Of a DNA stretch of 64,000 nt, positions 1 through 9,189 are shown in pieces. Where the stretch lies: contig NZ_NHSJ01000134.1 of NCBI RefSeq assembly GCF_002937075.1, positions 124,001 through 188,000 on the forward strand, read 5' to 3'. Under the pieces are notes generated by a model. The model searched no databases. It had not been told where the DNA came from and was given only the letters and a program-made list of their open reading frames with translations. This stretch comes from Rhodoblastus sphagnicola (GTDB lineage Bacteria > Pseudomonadota > Alphaproteobacteria > Rhizobiales > Beijerinckiaceae). The translations under genes and the position numbers were made by a program. Within the stretch, counting starts at the first letter, position 1. Each line of letters starts with the position of its first letter.

Positions 1-753
1 AGCGCCGGCAAGGCGGCTGCGAAGAGCGCCCCCAAGGCGGCGGCCGCCAAGATCGCCCCCAAGGCGGCTGCAAAGAGCGCCCCCAAGTCGGCCGCCAAGA
101 TCGCCCCCAAGGCGGCTGCAAAGAGCGCCGACAAGGCGGCTGCGAAGATCGCCCCCAAGGCGGCCGCCAAGAGCGCCCCCAAGACCAGCGCCAAGAGCGC
201 CGCAAGCCTGAACGCCCGCACCAAGGCCGCCGAGCCGAAAAAGGCCGAAGCCAAGAAGTCTGACGGGAAAGCCGCCGTCGCCCAACCCCCCATCGCCGTC
301 AATGCCGTCGGCAGGAAGGGCGCGGCCAAGGCTGCGGTAGCCAAGACCGCAAAGGTCGCGGCGCCCAAGATCGAGGGGGAGGCCGAGTCCGCCGCCAAAA
401 AACCCGCCGCCAAAAAACCCGCCGCCGCCAAGACGGAAGTCAAGCCGGCCGCGCGCAGCGCCGCCGCGTCGCGCCGCGTGAGCAAGAAAATGGTGGAAGC
501 CGCCGCGCCCGCCGCCGACCCGGTGAAGGCCAAGACGCCCGAATCCGTCGAGACGCCCGAGTCCGCCAAGACGCTCGCGCCCGTAAAGCCGAAGGCGCCG
601 CGCAAGCCGAGGGCGAAGGTCGTCCCTCCGGCCGTTGAAGCGCCGGCCGTTGAAGCTCAGCCTGTTGAAGCTCCGATTGTTGAACCGCCGGCCGTTGAAC
701 CGCCGGCCGTTGACGCGCCGGTTGAACCGGCTCCGGAAAACACGCAAGGCTGA
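1..753 (+). CDS. Lys/Ala/Pro-rich repetitive protein, C-terminal part only
   Basis: The frame is open from the first base, so the start lies left of the window. About 250 residues are visible. The first 65 or so are a histone-H1-like repeat of short units such as AAAKSAPK and AAAKIAPK. The middle stays Lys/Ala-rich, and the last 45 residues switch to an acidic Pro/Val repeat (APAVEAQPVEAPIVEPPAV) ending in PAPENTQG. There is no catalytic motif. Such tails occur on bacterial H1-like nucleoid proteins and as disordered extensions of topoisomerases or RNases, so the function depends on the missing N-terminus. A GTG at 478 could be an internal start, but the continuous composition argues for one longer protein. 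Confidence 0.7.
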   Translation, partial: SAGKAAAKSAPKAAAAKIAPKAAAKSAPKSAAKIAPKAAAKSADKAAAKIAPKAAAKSAPKTSAKSAASLNARTKAAEPKKAEAKKSDGKAAVAQPPIAVNAVGRKGAAKAAVAKTAKVAAPKIEGEAESAAKKPAAKKPAAAKTEVKPAARSAAASRRVSKKMVEAAAPAADPVKAKTPESVETPESAKTLAPVKPKAPRKPRAKVVPPAVEAPAVEAQPVEAPIVEPPAVEPPAVDAPVEPAPENTQG

Positions 754-799
754 GGCGCAAGCCAAAGGCCGCAAACCCGGCGGGAACGTGGAAAGGCAA

Positions 800-828
800 G
801 GCGCGCCATTGCGGCGCGTCTTTCTATT
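800..828 (+). terminator. Probable intrinsic terminator after the Lys/Ala-rich gene
   Basis: An 8-bp GC-rich stem (800-807 with 813-820, one G-T pair) with loop ATTGC is followed by TTTCTATT. It lies between two convergent genes, 47 bases after the stop of the rightward gene and before the end of ppc. Confidence 0.5.
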
Positions 829-840
829 GGCGCATCTGAC

Positions 841-3597
841 TTACCCCGTATTGCGCAACCCCGCCGCAATGCCGTTGATCGCGACCAGAATGCCGATCCG
901 CACCTTGCGGTCGTGGTCGCCGCCGCGCCAGCGGCGCAACAGCTCCGCCTGAAGATAGTTGAGCGGCGCGATATAGGGGAAGCGGTGGGCGATGGAGCGC
1001 GCCAGCGCCGGATTGTCGGCGAGGCGGTTGTTTTCGCCGGTGATGGTTTCGAGCGCGCCGAACGTGCGCCGCGCCTCGGCCTCGATCGCCGAGAAGATCG
1101 TCTTGGCCAGCGCGCGATCCGGGACGAGTCCGGCGTAGCTCTGGGCGATGGAAAAATCCGCCTTGGCCAAAACCATGTCCATGTTGGACAGCAGCGTGCG
1201 GAAGAACGGCCATTCCCTGTGCATGCGCTGGAGCAGTTCGGCCGAACCGCCTTGCGCGACAAAGGTTTCGACAGCGGCTCCAAACCCGTACCAGCCCGGC
1301 AGGGTGACGCGGCTCTGGCCCCAGGAAAAGCCCCAGGGAATGGCGCGCAAATCCTCGATTTTCCGAGTCGCCTTGCGCGAGGCCGGGCGCGAGCCGATGT
1401 TGAGTTCGGCGATTTCCGCGATGGGGGTGGCGGCGTAGAAATAATCGACAAAACCGGGCGTGTCATAGACCAGCGCGCGATAGGCCCGCATCGAGGCCTC
1501 CGACAGAGTCGCGGCGGCGTCGAGAAATTCGGTTGGGGGACGCTGGCCGTCGGACAGCAGCGTGGCTTCGAGGTCCGCCGCCATCAGCGTTTCCAGATTG
1601 CGCCGGCCGATTTCGGGATTGGCGTATTTGGCGTTGATCACCTCGCCCTGTTCGGTGAGGCGAATCTGGCCGCGCACCGTGCCCGGCGGCTGGGCGAGAA
1701 TGGCCTGGTAGGAGGGGCCGCCGCCGCGCCCCACCGCGCCGCCGCGTCCGTGGAACAACCTGAGACTCATGCCCTCCAGCGAATCGAACAAAGCGGCGAG
1801 CGCGGTGGAGGCGCGGTAAAGCTCCCAGTTGGAGGTGAGATAGCCGCCGTCCTTGTTGGAATCGGAATAGCCGAGCATCACGTCCTGCACCCCGCCGGAG
1901 CGCCGCATCAGAGCGGCCATGCCCGGCAGGGCGTAGAATTCGCGCATGATGGTTTCGGCGGCGCGCAAATCCTCGATGGTCTCGAACAAGGGCGTGACGA
2001 TCAGCCCGAGAATCGCCTGTTCGCTGTCATGCAGCGCGCCGTGCAACAGCCCGCATTCCTTTTGCAGCAGCATCAGCTCCAAAAGGTCGCTCACGCTTTC
2101 GGTATGGCTGATGATGGCGTGGCGGATGACGCCCGCGCCCAGTTTTTCGCGCAAGCGCCGCGCGGTTTCGAGCACGGCGAGTTCGGCGACGCAGTCCGCC
2201 GAATATTCGCGGTCGGGCGCGCGCAGCGGGCGCGGATCGGCCAGCAGCCGCAGCAGCAGCTCGACCTTTTTCGGTTCGGGCAGAGCGGAATAATCCGGCT
2301 CGATGCGCACGGCGGCGAAAAGCTCGGCCAGCGTGGCCTCATGCCTGTCGGACGATTGCCGCAGGTCGGTGGTGGCCATGTGGAAGCCGAACACGTCCAC
2401 GGCGCGAATCAGCGCGGCGAGGCGCCCGGCGGCCAGCGCCCGGCCGTGGTGGGCGTCGAGGGACTCGCGGATGATCAGAAGGTCGTTGCGGAAGTTGTCG
2501 GGGCGCGCGTAAGGCTCTCCGGGCGCCGCCGCGTGACGCATGGCCTCGGCGCCGGTGAGCGCGCGCAGCGTGCCGGCGAGCCGGGCGTAAACGCCGATCA
2601 GCGCGCGGCGGTAGAATTCGTCGTCGCGGTGCGGGTTGTGATCGCCCGAGCCTTCGGCGAGCGCCTTGAGCGCGTCGGAACAGGGCGTGACCAGATCCGA
2701 GATCGACAATTCGCCGCCGAGCCGGTGAACCTCCGCCAGATAATGCCGCAGCACGGTTTCGCTGTGCAGGCGGACGCTGTCCTCCAGCGTGTCCGCGCGG
2801 ACATTGGGATTGCCGTCGCGGTCGCCGCCGATCCAGTTGCCCATGCGGAAGAAGGAGGGCGCGGGCGCGCCGAGCCGGCGGTCCAGTTCGGCGTAAAGTT
2901 TGGGAATCTGCTTCAGGAAGGTCGAGCGATAGTAGAGCAGGGCGTTCTCGATCTCGTCGTGAACGGTCAGGCTGGCCGTGCGGATGATGCGCGTCTGCCA
3001 GAGCTGGGTGACGCGCTCGGCGAGGTGCGATTCGTTTTCGGCCAGATCCGCCTCGCCGTGGCAATGTTCGCGCTGGTGCAACAAATCCGAGATGTCGGTT
3101 TCGGCGTCGAGCGTCGAGCGCCGCTGCACTTCGGTGGGATGGGCGGTCAGCACCGGCGAAACATAGGCGTCGGCAAGCGCCGCGCCGATGGTCTCCGCCG
3201 TCACGCCCGCGCGGTCCAGTCGCGCAAATGCGTGGTCGAGACTGCCGGGCTGGACGTCGCCGGCATGGGCGGCGCGGCGGCGCAGGAAATGGCGGTCTTC
3301 GGCGATATTGGCGAGATGGGAGAAATAGGTGAAGGCGCGGACGACGATCACCGCCTCATCATTGCTCAGGCCGCGCAAAATGGCGTCGAGATCGGCGGCG
3401 GCTTCGGCCCGGCCGCGCAGTTCGGCCACCGACAGCCGGCGTATCCGCTCGATGCGGCGATAAACCTCCTCGCCCTCCTGCTGGCGCACGGTTTCACCGA
3501 GAATCTGCCCGAGCAGGCGGATGTCCGCGAACAAAGGCGCCAGTTTGGCGATTTCCGCTTCGTTTTCGGGCGCGGTGTCGATGATGTCGCCGTTCAT
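841..3597 (-). CDS. ppc: Phosphoenolpyruvate carboxylase
   Basis: Cytosolic anaplerotic enzyme that makes oxaloacetate from PEP and bicarbonate. The 918-residue product has the usual family length. Signatures in order are [12 protein letters not shown] (first active-site region), the [14 protein letters not shown] loop, [16 protein letters not shown], the glycine-rich [15 protein letters not shown] loop and a C-terminal NTG. The chosen ATG at 3597 has GGAG five bases upstream; an in-frame start 13 codons further up has no such site. The gene stands alone and converges on the repetitive protein. A 900-codon antisense frame over it is a codon-bias shadow. Confidence 0.97.
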   Translation of the reverse strand: MNGDIIDTAPENEAEIAKLAPLFADIRLLGQILGETVRQQEGEEVYRRIERIRRLSVAELRGRAEAAADLDAILRGLSNDEAVIVVRAFTYFSHLANIAEDRHFLRRRAAHAGDVQPGSLDHAFARLDRAGVTAETIGAALADAYVSPVLTAHPTEVQRRSTLDAETDISDLLHQREHCHGEADLAENESHLAERVTQLWQTRIIRTASLTVHDEIENALLYYRSTFLKQIPKLYAELDRRLGAPAPSFFRMGNWIGGDRDGNPNVRADTLEDSVRLHSETVLRHYLAEVHRLGGELSISDLVTPCSDALKALAEGSGDHNPHRDDEFYRRALIGVYARLAGTLRALTGAEAMRHAAAPGEPYARPDNFRNDLLIIRESLDAHHGRALAAGRLAALIRAVDVFGFHMATTDLRQSSDRHEATLAELFAAVRIEPDYSALPEPKKVELLLRLLADPRPLRAPDREYSADCVAELAVLETARRLREKLGAGVIRHAIISHTESVSDLLELMLLQKECGLLHGALHDSEQAILGLIVTPLFETIEDLRAAETIMREFYALPGMAALMRRSGGVQDVMLGYSDSNKDGGYLTSNWELYRASTALAALFDSLEGMSLRLFHGRGGAVGRGGGPSYQAILAQPPGTVRGQIRLTEQGEVINAKYANPEIGRRNLETLMAADLEATLLSDGQRPPTEFLDAAATLSEASMRAYRALVYDTPGFVDYFYAATPIAEIAELNIGSRPASRKATRKIEDLRAIPWGFSWGQSRVTLPGWYGFGAAVETFVAQGGSAELLQRMHREWPFFRTLLSNMDMVLAKADFSIAQSYAGLVPDRALAKTIFSAIEAEARRTFGALETITGENNRLADNPALARSIAHRFPYIAPLNYLQAELLRRWRGGDHDRKVRIGILVAINGIAAGLRNTG

Positions 3598-3706
3598 GTC
3601 TGCTCCGTAAGCAAAAGTCGGCGCGGAATCGCGCAAAACCCGTCGTCAGACGGGCGTCTGATCGTCTGAGACGCCTATCATACGAAAGTCTAAGATTTCG
3701 GCAAGC

Positions 3707-4207
3707 TCACCAATGCAGCGATGGCGTCGAAAGTCCGAGCGCCTCCTGAATATGGGCGCGAGTCGCCGGCGTCGCATCGTCCGGCAGGGCGTCGAGCGGG
3801 AAAAAGCCGGATTCCGCGATCTCCCAGTCGGGCAGGCGCGGTTTCACCTGGCGCACCCGCACGAGATAGAGCACGACGTGATCGCGCGAGGAATGTCTGG
3901 GATTGTAGTAGAACCCGATCAGACGCGCGGGGCCGGCGATCTCCAGCTCGCCCTCCTCGTCGAGTTCGCGCTCCAGCGAGCGCAGCGCGGTCTCCCTGGC
4001 CTCGACGCCGCCGCCGGGCAGGCAGAAACCGGGAATATAGGTGTGGCGCACCAGAAAGACGCGGTTCCGGTCGTCGAGCGCCACCGCGCGCACGCCCAGG
4101 GTTTTCGGCCGCAGCAGCAGGCCGGCGACCCGCTGTCCCAAGCGCACGAAACTCTGCCACAACGCTTGAGCCGGAACCGTCTCTCGCCTAATCTCCGCGC
4201 ATGTCAT
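3707..4207 (-). CDS. NUDIX hydrolase
   Basis: Hydrolase of nucleoside-diphosphate-linked compounds, 166 residues. The NUDIX box is visible around residues 85-107 as GGVEARE followed by RELDEEGEL. The core E residues of REUXEE are kept, but the last glycine of the consensus (GX5EX7REUXEEXGU) is replaced by Glu, so it is a slightly off-consensus member. The preceding HTYIPGFCLPGGG is typical of the fold. The ATG at 4207 is chosen because upstream sequence in the same frame does not look like protein; 4222 is an alternative. It diverges from mbfA with about 100 bp between them. The substrate cannot be inferred. Confidence 0.85.
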   Translation of the reverse strand: MTCAEIRRETVPAQALWQSFVRLGQRVAGLLLRPKTLGVRAVALDDRNRVFLVRHTYIPGFCLPGGGVEARETALRSLERELDEEGELEIAGPARLIGFYYNPRHSSRDHVVLYLVRVRQVKPRLPDWEIAESGFFPLDALPDDATPATRAHIQEALGLSTPSLHW

Positions 4208-4306
4208 CCCGCACACCCCAAGCATCCGAAGCCCGAGCGGATCATGCGGGCAAATTCCTGCCAAATTGCGAATCGCGCGGGAAATAGGCGCGGCAAGGAG
4301 AATGCC

Positions 4307-5284
4307 TTGGCTTTGAAGAAGTTTGCCGAACTCACCGAACGCGAAATCCTGGCCATCGCCATCGCATCTGAAGAAGAGGACAGCCGAATCTACGTTTCCT
4401 TTTCCGAGGAACTGGCGGAGCGTTACCCCGCGACCTCGAAAGTTTTCGCCGAAATGGCCGAGGAGGAGGACGGTCACCGCCGCCAGTTGCTGGAAATCTA
4501 CCAGGCCCGGTTCGGCCAGAACCTGCCGGCGATTCGCCGCGAGGACGTCACCGGCTATTACAGCCGCCGCCCGACCTGGCTGATGACGAACCTGCCGCTC
4601 GAAACGATTCGCGGGCAGGCCGAGGCGATGGAGAAGGACGCCCAGCGCTTTTACGTTCAGGCGGCCAAGGCCTCGCAGGATGTGGGCGTGCGAAAACTGC
4701 TCGGCGATCTCGCGCTGGTGGAGCGCAGCCATGGCGAGAAGGCCAGCGCCCTGTCGGAAGCCATCCTCACCGAAAGCGCGCGGGAGGCGGAGGGCCACAC
4801 CGCGCAAAAATTCTTCGTGCTGCAATATATCCAGCCGGGCCTCGCCGGGCTGATGGACGGCTCGGTGTCCACGCTGGCGCCGCTGTTCGCCGCCGCCTTC
4901 GCCACCCACACCAATTTCAGCACGCTGCTGGTCGGCCTCGCCGCCTCGCTCGGCGCCGGCATTTCCATGGGGTTCGCGGAGGCCTTGTCCGACGACGGCG
5001 CGATCACCGGGCGCGGCGCGCCGCTCATTCGCGGCGTGGTCTGCGGCCTGATGACCACGCTGGGCGGGCTTGGCCATGCGCTGCCCTATCTCGTGCCGGA
5101 TTCCTGGCCCAACGCGTTCTGGACCGCCACCGCCATCGCGGGCGTCGTCGTCTTCGTCGAACTCTGGCTCATCGCCTATATCCGGGCGCGCTACATGGAC
5201 ACGCCCTTCCTCAAGGCGGTGGCGCAGATCGTGGTTGGCGGCGTCGTGGTCCTGTTCACCGGCATTCTGATTGGCGGCGCGTGA
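4307..5284 (+). CDS. mbfA: Membrane-bound ferritin / VIT1-type iron exporter
   Basis: A 325-residue protein with an N-terminal ferritin-like di-iron domain (residues 1-150; E-rich helices with ASEEEDSRIY, EMAEEEDGHRRQ and LVERSHGEK) and a C-terminal VIT1/CCC1-like membrane domain with about five helices (LMDGSVSTLAPLFAAAFATH; GAGISMGFAEALSDDG). This is the MbfA architecture, known in Bradyrhizobium and Agrobacterium as an inner-membrane iron exporter that protects against iron and peroxide stress. The TTG at 4307 is chosen because AAGGAG ends six bases before it and the N-terminus then matches the family. Its stop overlaps the next ATG, so the two genes are probably co-transcribed. I saw no clear Irr-box upstream. 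Confidence 0.93.
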   Translation: MALKKFAELTEREILAIAIASEEEDSRIYVSFSEELAERYPATSKVFAEMAEEEDGHRRQLLEIYQARFGQNLPAIRREDVTGYYSRRPTWLMTNLPLETIRGQAEAMEKDAQRFYVQAAKASQDVGVRKLLGDLALVERSHGEKASALSEAILTESAREAEGHTAQKFFVLQYIQPGLAGLMDGSVSTLAPLFAAAFATHTNFSTLLVGLAASLGAGISMGFAEALSDDGAITGRGAPLIRGVVCGLMTTLGGLGHALPYLVPDSWPNAFWTATAIAGVVVFVELWLIAYIRARYMDTPFLKAVAQIVVGGVVVLFTGILIGGA

Positions 5285-6156
5285 TGGCTTTGTTCCGGCT
5301 CGCCCATCTCTCCGATCCGCACATCGGCCCGCTGCCCCGGCCGAAATGGCGGGAACTGCTGGGCAAGCGCGCCACGGGCTACATCAACTGGCAACGCGGC
5401 CGCCATCGCGCGCATGACATGGCCGCGCTGGCCGCGCTGGTGAGCGACCTGCGCGCGCAAAAACCCGACCACGTCGCCCTGACCGGCGACATCTGCAACA
5501 TCGGCCTGCCGGCGGAATTTCCCTTTGCCGCGCAATGGATGCGCACGCTCGGCGACCCCGCCGAGGTGAGCCTGGCGCCGGGCAATCACGACGCCTATCT
5601 GCGCACGTCCGTCCGCCACATGGTCAGGGAATGGCGGCCCTGGATGTGCGGCGACGGCGCGGAGGAGAGTTTTCCCTACCTGCGTCGCCGCGAGGGCGTC
5701 GCGATCATCAGCCTGTGCTCGGGCGTGCCCACTTTGCCTTTCATCGCCGCGGGCAAGCTCGGCGCGCTGCAATTGCAGCGTCTGGAAGACATGCTCGACG
5801 CCACGCGCGAAGACATGCGCGTGGTGCTGCTGCACCATCCGCCGGTGGACGGCGGCGGCGCCATCCGCAATTTGCAGGACAACCGCGATTTCGCGATGGT
5901 TCTGGCGCGACAGGGGGCGGAACTGGTGCTGCACGGCCACGCCCACAGCATCTCGCGCAAGACCATGGCCGGCCCGGACGGCCCGATTCCCGTGCTCGGC
6001 ATCGGTTCGGCCTCGTCGATCGGGCGCAATCCCCGGCGGCGCGCCGCCTATTATCTGATCGACATCGACGCGGCGACACGGCGCCTGCACATATCCGCGC
6101 GGCAACTGGGGTTCGACGGCCAGTTTCACCTCATCGCCAACCTGCAACCGGGCTGA
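5284..6156 (+). CDS. Calcineurin-like metallophosphoesterase
   Basis: A 290-residue metal-dependent phosphoesterase. The five metal-binding blocks are in order: LSDPHIG, LTGDICNIG, APGNHDAY, LLHHPPVDGG and LHGHAHS. There is no signal peptide, so a cytosolic enzyme is expected. The ATG overlaps the mbfA stop (GTGATGG), which indicates translational coupling. The sequence resembles the 3',5'-cyclic-nucleotide phosphodiesterase/Icc branch but lacks details that would fix the substrate. The link to mbfA may be only operon position. Confidence 0.9.
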   Translation: MALFRLAHLSDPHIGPLPRPKWRELLGKRATGYINWQRGRHRAHDMAALAALVSDLRAQKPDHVALTGDICNIGLPAEFPFAAQWMRTLGDPAEVSLAPGNHDAYLRTSVRHMVREWRPWMCGDGAEESFPYLRRREGVAIISLCSGVPTLPFIAAGKLGALQLQRLEDMLDATREDMRVVLLHHPPVDGGGAIRNLQDNRDFAMVLARQGAELVLHGHAHSISRKTMAGPDGPIPVLGIGSASSIGRNPRRRAAYYLIDIDAATRRLHISARQLGFDGQFHLIANLQPG

Positions 6157-6316
6157 CCCCGCCGCCGGGACGGCCCGCGCCGTGGTCGCGGCGGGCGCGT
6201 CCGGGCGGCGCGGGTTGACTTGCCACAATGCGGCGCGCGCCCGGTCGTCTATGCTTGACAACGAAATTGCCGGACGCGGGGCGCGTCCACCCGGCGATCA
6301 AAGCGCGGAGGGCGTC

Positions 6317-6607
6317 ATGGTGTCTGCCCCGAAACTCATCCTGACAGCTCTGCTGATCGCGTTCGCCTCGACCTTGGCGCCGGGCGCGGTCACGCCGGCC
6401 AAGGCTCAGGAGGCCGCCTATATGTCGTGCGGCGAGCTGTGGTATGCGCGCAACAAGATTTATGCGCGCAACGGCTATTGCTTCAAGACCGAGCGCGCCG
6501 TCTCCGTGTTCGGCCAGGGCTGCTTCCCGCCCTATGGCCAGCTCGGCGGCTGGGAAAAGGCCCGCGTCGATGAAATCCAGATGTGGGAAGCCCGCAAGGG
6601 CTGCTGA
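6317..6607 (+). CDS. Secreted YARHG-domain protein
   Basis: A 96-residue protein with a signal peptide (SAPKLILTALLIAFASTLA, then AKAQ as a likely cleavage site) and one YARHG domain: SCGELWYARNKIYARNGYCF, with further cysteines at GQGCFPPY and the C-terminus. The domain is extracellular or periplasmic and of unknown biochemical role. The ATG at 6317 follows GGAGGG by four bases. It is probably monocistronic. The 279 bp up to fpr contain no gene. Confidence 0.85.
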   Translation: MVSAPKLILTALLIAFASTLAPGAVTPAKAQEAAYMSCGELWYARNKIYARNGYCFKTERAVSVFGQGCFPPYGQLGGWEKARVDEIQMWEARKGC

Positions 6608-6886
6608 AAAGGGCGGCGGGCGCACGCGGCTATGTCCTCGCGAAGCATTTTCCATGCCGGGACCGTTTGTTCCAGATCAAAATTTTAGCCGGGTTTGGCT
6701 TGCATTCGCCCCTGTTGCGTTATAGGGGAAAATCCTTGAGTTTACGTCGGTCCTCGCGTCCGGCGACCGGGTCGATGCGAAAGCGCCTCGCTTTTCTCGC
6801 GGCTGATTTCGCTCCTGATCATCCTCACCGCGCGTTCAGGCGATGCGCGAGCCGGCCGACGCTTCCGGCGGCCCTATTGGAGACGC

Positions 6887-7711
6887 ATGACGATGACCAA
6901 TGCCGAAGCCGCCAGCGCCGCGCCGAAGAAGAAAGCCGGCGGCGCCTTCAATCGCGAGACCGTGCTGGAAGTGCAGCACTACACCGACCGTCTGTTCCGC
7001 TTCCGCACCACGCGCGATCCGGCCTTCCGCTTCGTCAACGGCCAGTTCGCCATGATGGGCCTCGAAGTGGACGGCAAGCCGCTGCTGCGCGCCTATTCCA
7101 TGGCCAGCGCCAATTACGAGGACGATCTCGAATTCTTTTCCATCAAGGTGCCGGACGGGCCGCTGACCTCGCATCTTGCGCGGGTGAAAGTGGGCGATCA
7201 GGTTCTGATCGGCAGAAAACCCACGGGCACGCTGGTGCAGTCCAACCTGCTGCCGGGCAAGCGCCTCTATATGTTCTCGACCGGCACCGGCGTCGCGCCT
7301 TTTTCCAGCATCATCAAGGATCCCGAGGTTTACGACCTCTACGATCACCTGATCCTGATCCACGGTTGCCGCGAGATCGCCGAATTGCAATATGGCCTCG
7401 ATATCGTCGAAGCCGCCCGGGACAATGAATTCTTCGGCGAGATCGTGCGCGAAAAACTGCTGCACTATCCGACGGTCACCCGCGAACCCTACCAATATCA
7501 GGGCCGCTGCACCGATCTGATGGAGTCCGGCAAACTGTTCTCCGATCTCGGCCAGCCCATGATCAATCCCGAGGAAGACCGCGTGATGATCTGCGGCAAC
7601 CCCGGCCTGCTGCGCGATCTCGTCCGCATGCTGGAACAGCGCGGTTTCAGGGAAGGCTCGGGCGGCGACCCCGCCTCCTATGTGATTGAAAAGGCTTTTG
7701 CTGAAGGCTGA
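6887..7711 (+). CDS. fpr: Ferredoxin/flavodoxin-NADP+ reductase
   Basis: A 274-residue FAD enzyme that moves electrons between NADPH and ferredoxin or flavodoxin. The FAD-binding RAYSMAS block is at about residue 67, the NADP-binding STGTGVAPFSS at about 130, and the C-terminal region ends in EKAFAEG, as in bacterial subclass I/II FPRs. The ATG is preceded by TTGGAGACGC, a good ribosome site. A strong terminator follows directly, so the gene is a single transcription unit. The leader at about 6708-6728 has a small CCCCT/AGGGG hairpin of unknown meaning. Related genes supply reductant for nitrogenase or oxidative-stress repair. Confidence 0.95.
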   Translation: MTMTNAEAASAAPKKKAGGAFNRETVLEVQHYTDRLFRFRTTRDPAFRFVNGQFAMMGLEVDGKPLLRAYSMASANYEDDLEFFSIKVPDGPLTSHLARVKVGDQVLIGRKPTGTLVQSNLLPGKRLYMFSTGTGVAPFSSIIKDPEVYDLYDHLILIHGCREIAELQYGLDIVEAARDNEFFGEIVREKLLHYPTVTREPYQYQGRCTDLMESGKLFSDLGQPMINPEEDRVMICGNPGLLRDLVRMLEQRGFREGSGGDPASYVIEKAFAEG

Positions 7712-7719
7712 AGGATTTG

Positions 7720-7746
7720 CCCCCGCGGCGTCGCCGCGGGGGTCTT
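7720..7746 (+). terminator. Intrinsic terminator of fpr
   Basis: A perfect 10-bp stem (7720-7729 with 7733-7742), three-base loop GTC and a TCTTTT tail, eight bases after the fpr stop. It probably also serves the convergent ArsC-like gene. Confidence 0.9.
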
Positions 7747-7762
7747 TTCAGTCGCGATCCAT

Positions 7763-8155
7763 TCAGAATTCGGACATCACGCCGGGCTCCGGCGCTTGAG
7801 TGCTCCGGCCGGCCAGGAAGGCTGGCCATTCCGCGTCGGTGAGGCCGGCGCCGCAGCGTCCGGCCAGCTTGACCAGAGGGGTGCGGATCAGTTCGGGATC
7901 GGCGGTCATGGCCACCAATGCTCCTTGCGCGTGCATGGCGCCCGGATTTATGGCGCCTGACAGAATTTTAGGCGCCCGCGGATCGAACCAGTCCGCCACC
8001 GGCCTGTTGCCAAAATACGGACGCAGCAGCGCCGACGTCCAGATTTCCTCCGCGAGATCGCGGATTTCAATGTCGTAGCCATTGTCGGCGAGGGTCTGCT
8101 GACAAGGAAAATCACTGGTTTCGCCGGGTTTCACGTAAAAGGTGATTTTCTGCAT
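7763..8155 (-). CDS. ArsC/Spx-fold nitrogenase-associated protein
   Basis: A 130-residue thioredoxin-fold protein starting MQKITFYVKPG, with NGYDIEIRDL and the block RPVADWFDPRAPKILSG. These are typical of the ArsC-like 'nitrogenase-associated' (NifO-like) family. The N-terminal cysteine is at FPCQQTL rather than in the CxxC/CX5R position of true arsenate reductases, so arsenate reduction is not supported. ATG 8155 has GGGAGT upstream. No nif genes are in the window; the name comes from the family, and the inference that the organism fixes nitrogen is weak. Confidence 0.75.
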   Translation of the reverse strand: MQKITFYVKPGETSDFPCQQTLADNGYDIEIRDLAEEIWTSALLRPYFGNRPVADWFDPRAPKILSGAINPGAMHAQGALVAMTADPELIRTPLVKLAGRCGAGLTDAEWPAFLAGRSTQAPEPGVMSEF

Positions 8156-8501
8156 GGGAAGAACTCCCTGTAGTCGCAGTAGCGAAGAAGCAAAAATCAC
8201 GCCACGCCACGGTCCTCTGCCACGTGAAGTTGCCGCGTGAACATTACAGCGTGATGACCACGGGCGATATTACTTTCCAGTGGAAAAATGCCGGATCATG
8301 AGACGAAATGTGCGGCAAGTCGCCAACGCGCGGAGGCGGAAAACTCGCCTCTCCGCCGGGGAGTCCTGATGTCAAAAGTGGAATCAGGCCTGTCTTCGAG
8401 GCGGCTCCAGCGGAGCCGCCTCGGATCATCATGGCCCCGCCCCGGCGTTGCAATGGTGTTGTTCCGACGCCTTGGCCCGTGTCCGGGCTTTTTTCGGCGC
8501 C
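8156..8501. other. Gene-free stretch with a long hairpin
   Basis: I see no convincing gene in these 346 bases. It holds the upstream region of the ArsC-like gene and the downstream region of dps. A perfect 11-bp stem-loop sits at 8398-8422 (loop AGC). It is GC-rich and has no T tract on either side, so it is either a Rho-type mRNA end or a protective 3' hairpin for the leftward dps message. Confidence 0.5.
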
Positions 8502-8984
8502 TTATTCTTCCAGCAGGCTGCGCAGCATCCAGGCGGTCTTTTCATGGACATCGATGCGCTGCGTCAGCAGGTCGGCGGTGGGTTGGTCGTTGGCGTCGTT
8601 GACCATCGGGAACAGGTCGCGCGCCGTGCGGGCGGTGGCTTCCTGCGCCTCCACCAGATGCTGGATCATGTCGGTCGCCTTCGGCACGCCCTCGACCTCC
8701 TTGATCGAGGCGAGTTTGACAAATTCCTTGTAGGTGCCGGGGGCGGGCAGGCCCAGCGCGCGAATGCGCTCGGCGATGAGGTCGAGCGCGGTCCACTGCT
8801 CGGTATATTGCTGCATGAACATCACATGCAGCGTGTTGAACATCGGACCCTTCACGTTCCAGTGGAAATTATGGGTCATCAAATAGAGCGTGTAGGAATC
8901 CGCCAGCAGATGCGACAGGCCCCCCGCGATTTTTATGCGGACGCCCTCGGGAATGCCGATGTTTATGGTGGACTTCTTGCTCAT
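8502..8984 (-). CDS. dps: Dps family DNA-protecting ferritin
   Basis: A 160-residue dodecameric mini-ferritin. The inter-subunit ferroxidase signature is clear: THNFHWNVKGPMF (two His), then LDLIAERIRALG (Asp/Glu). It stores iron using peroxide and shields DNA. The N-terminus is short and not Lys-rich, so DNA binding may be weak. It is a single gene, divergent from the helicase. Together with mbfA and fpr it forms a loose iron/oxidative-stress neighbourhood, although these are not one operon. Confidence 0.95.
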   Translation of the reverse strand: MSKKSTINIGIPEGVRIKIAGGLSHLLADSYTLYLMTHNFHWNVKGPMFNTLHVMFMQQYTEQWTALDLIAERIRALGLPAPGTYKEFVKLASIKEVEGVPKATDMIQHLVEAQEATARTARDLFPMVNDANDQPTADLLTQRIDVHEKTAWMLRSLLEE

Positions 8985-9189
8985 CTCGATCTCATTTCAA
9001 TTGTGTGCGAGTGTTGCGCCTTGGCGCCCGATGCCGAAACCGACGCTGCATTTAGGGGGCGCGCGCTGATTTGCGCCAACAGAAAAGCCGGTGTTTTCCG
9101 ATCGGTTTTTCCGATTAGTTCGCAAGCGTTTGGAACGGCTCCGTGTTCGTTTTATGTTCGAGCGCGAAGACCACCGATTCGGAGCCGTC

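Noticed and set aside
913-3669. A 918-codon open frame on the plus strand opposite ppc
   Set aside because: The minus strand encodes an unmistakable PEP carboxylase; the long antisense frame is a result of high-GC third-position bias.
7763-8155. Arsenate reductase (arsC) call for the ArsC-like protein
   Set aside because: The catalytic CX5R/CxxC layout is missing, no ars operon is nearby, and the C-terminal blocks fit the nitrogenase-associated subgroup.
8398-8422. Intrinsic terminator of dps
   Set aside because: The 11-bp stem is perfect but has no T tract on either strand, so it is listed only as a hairpin.
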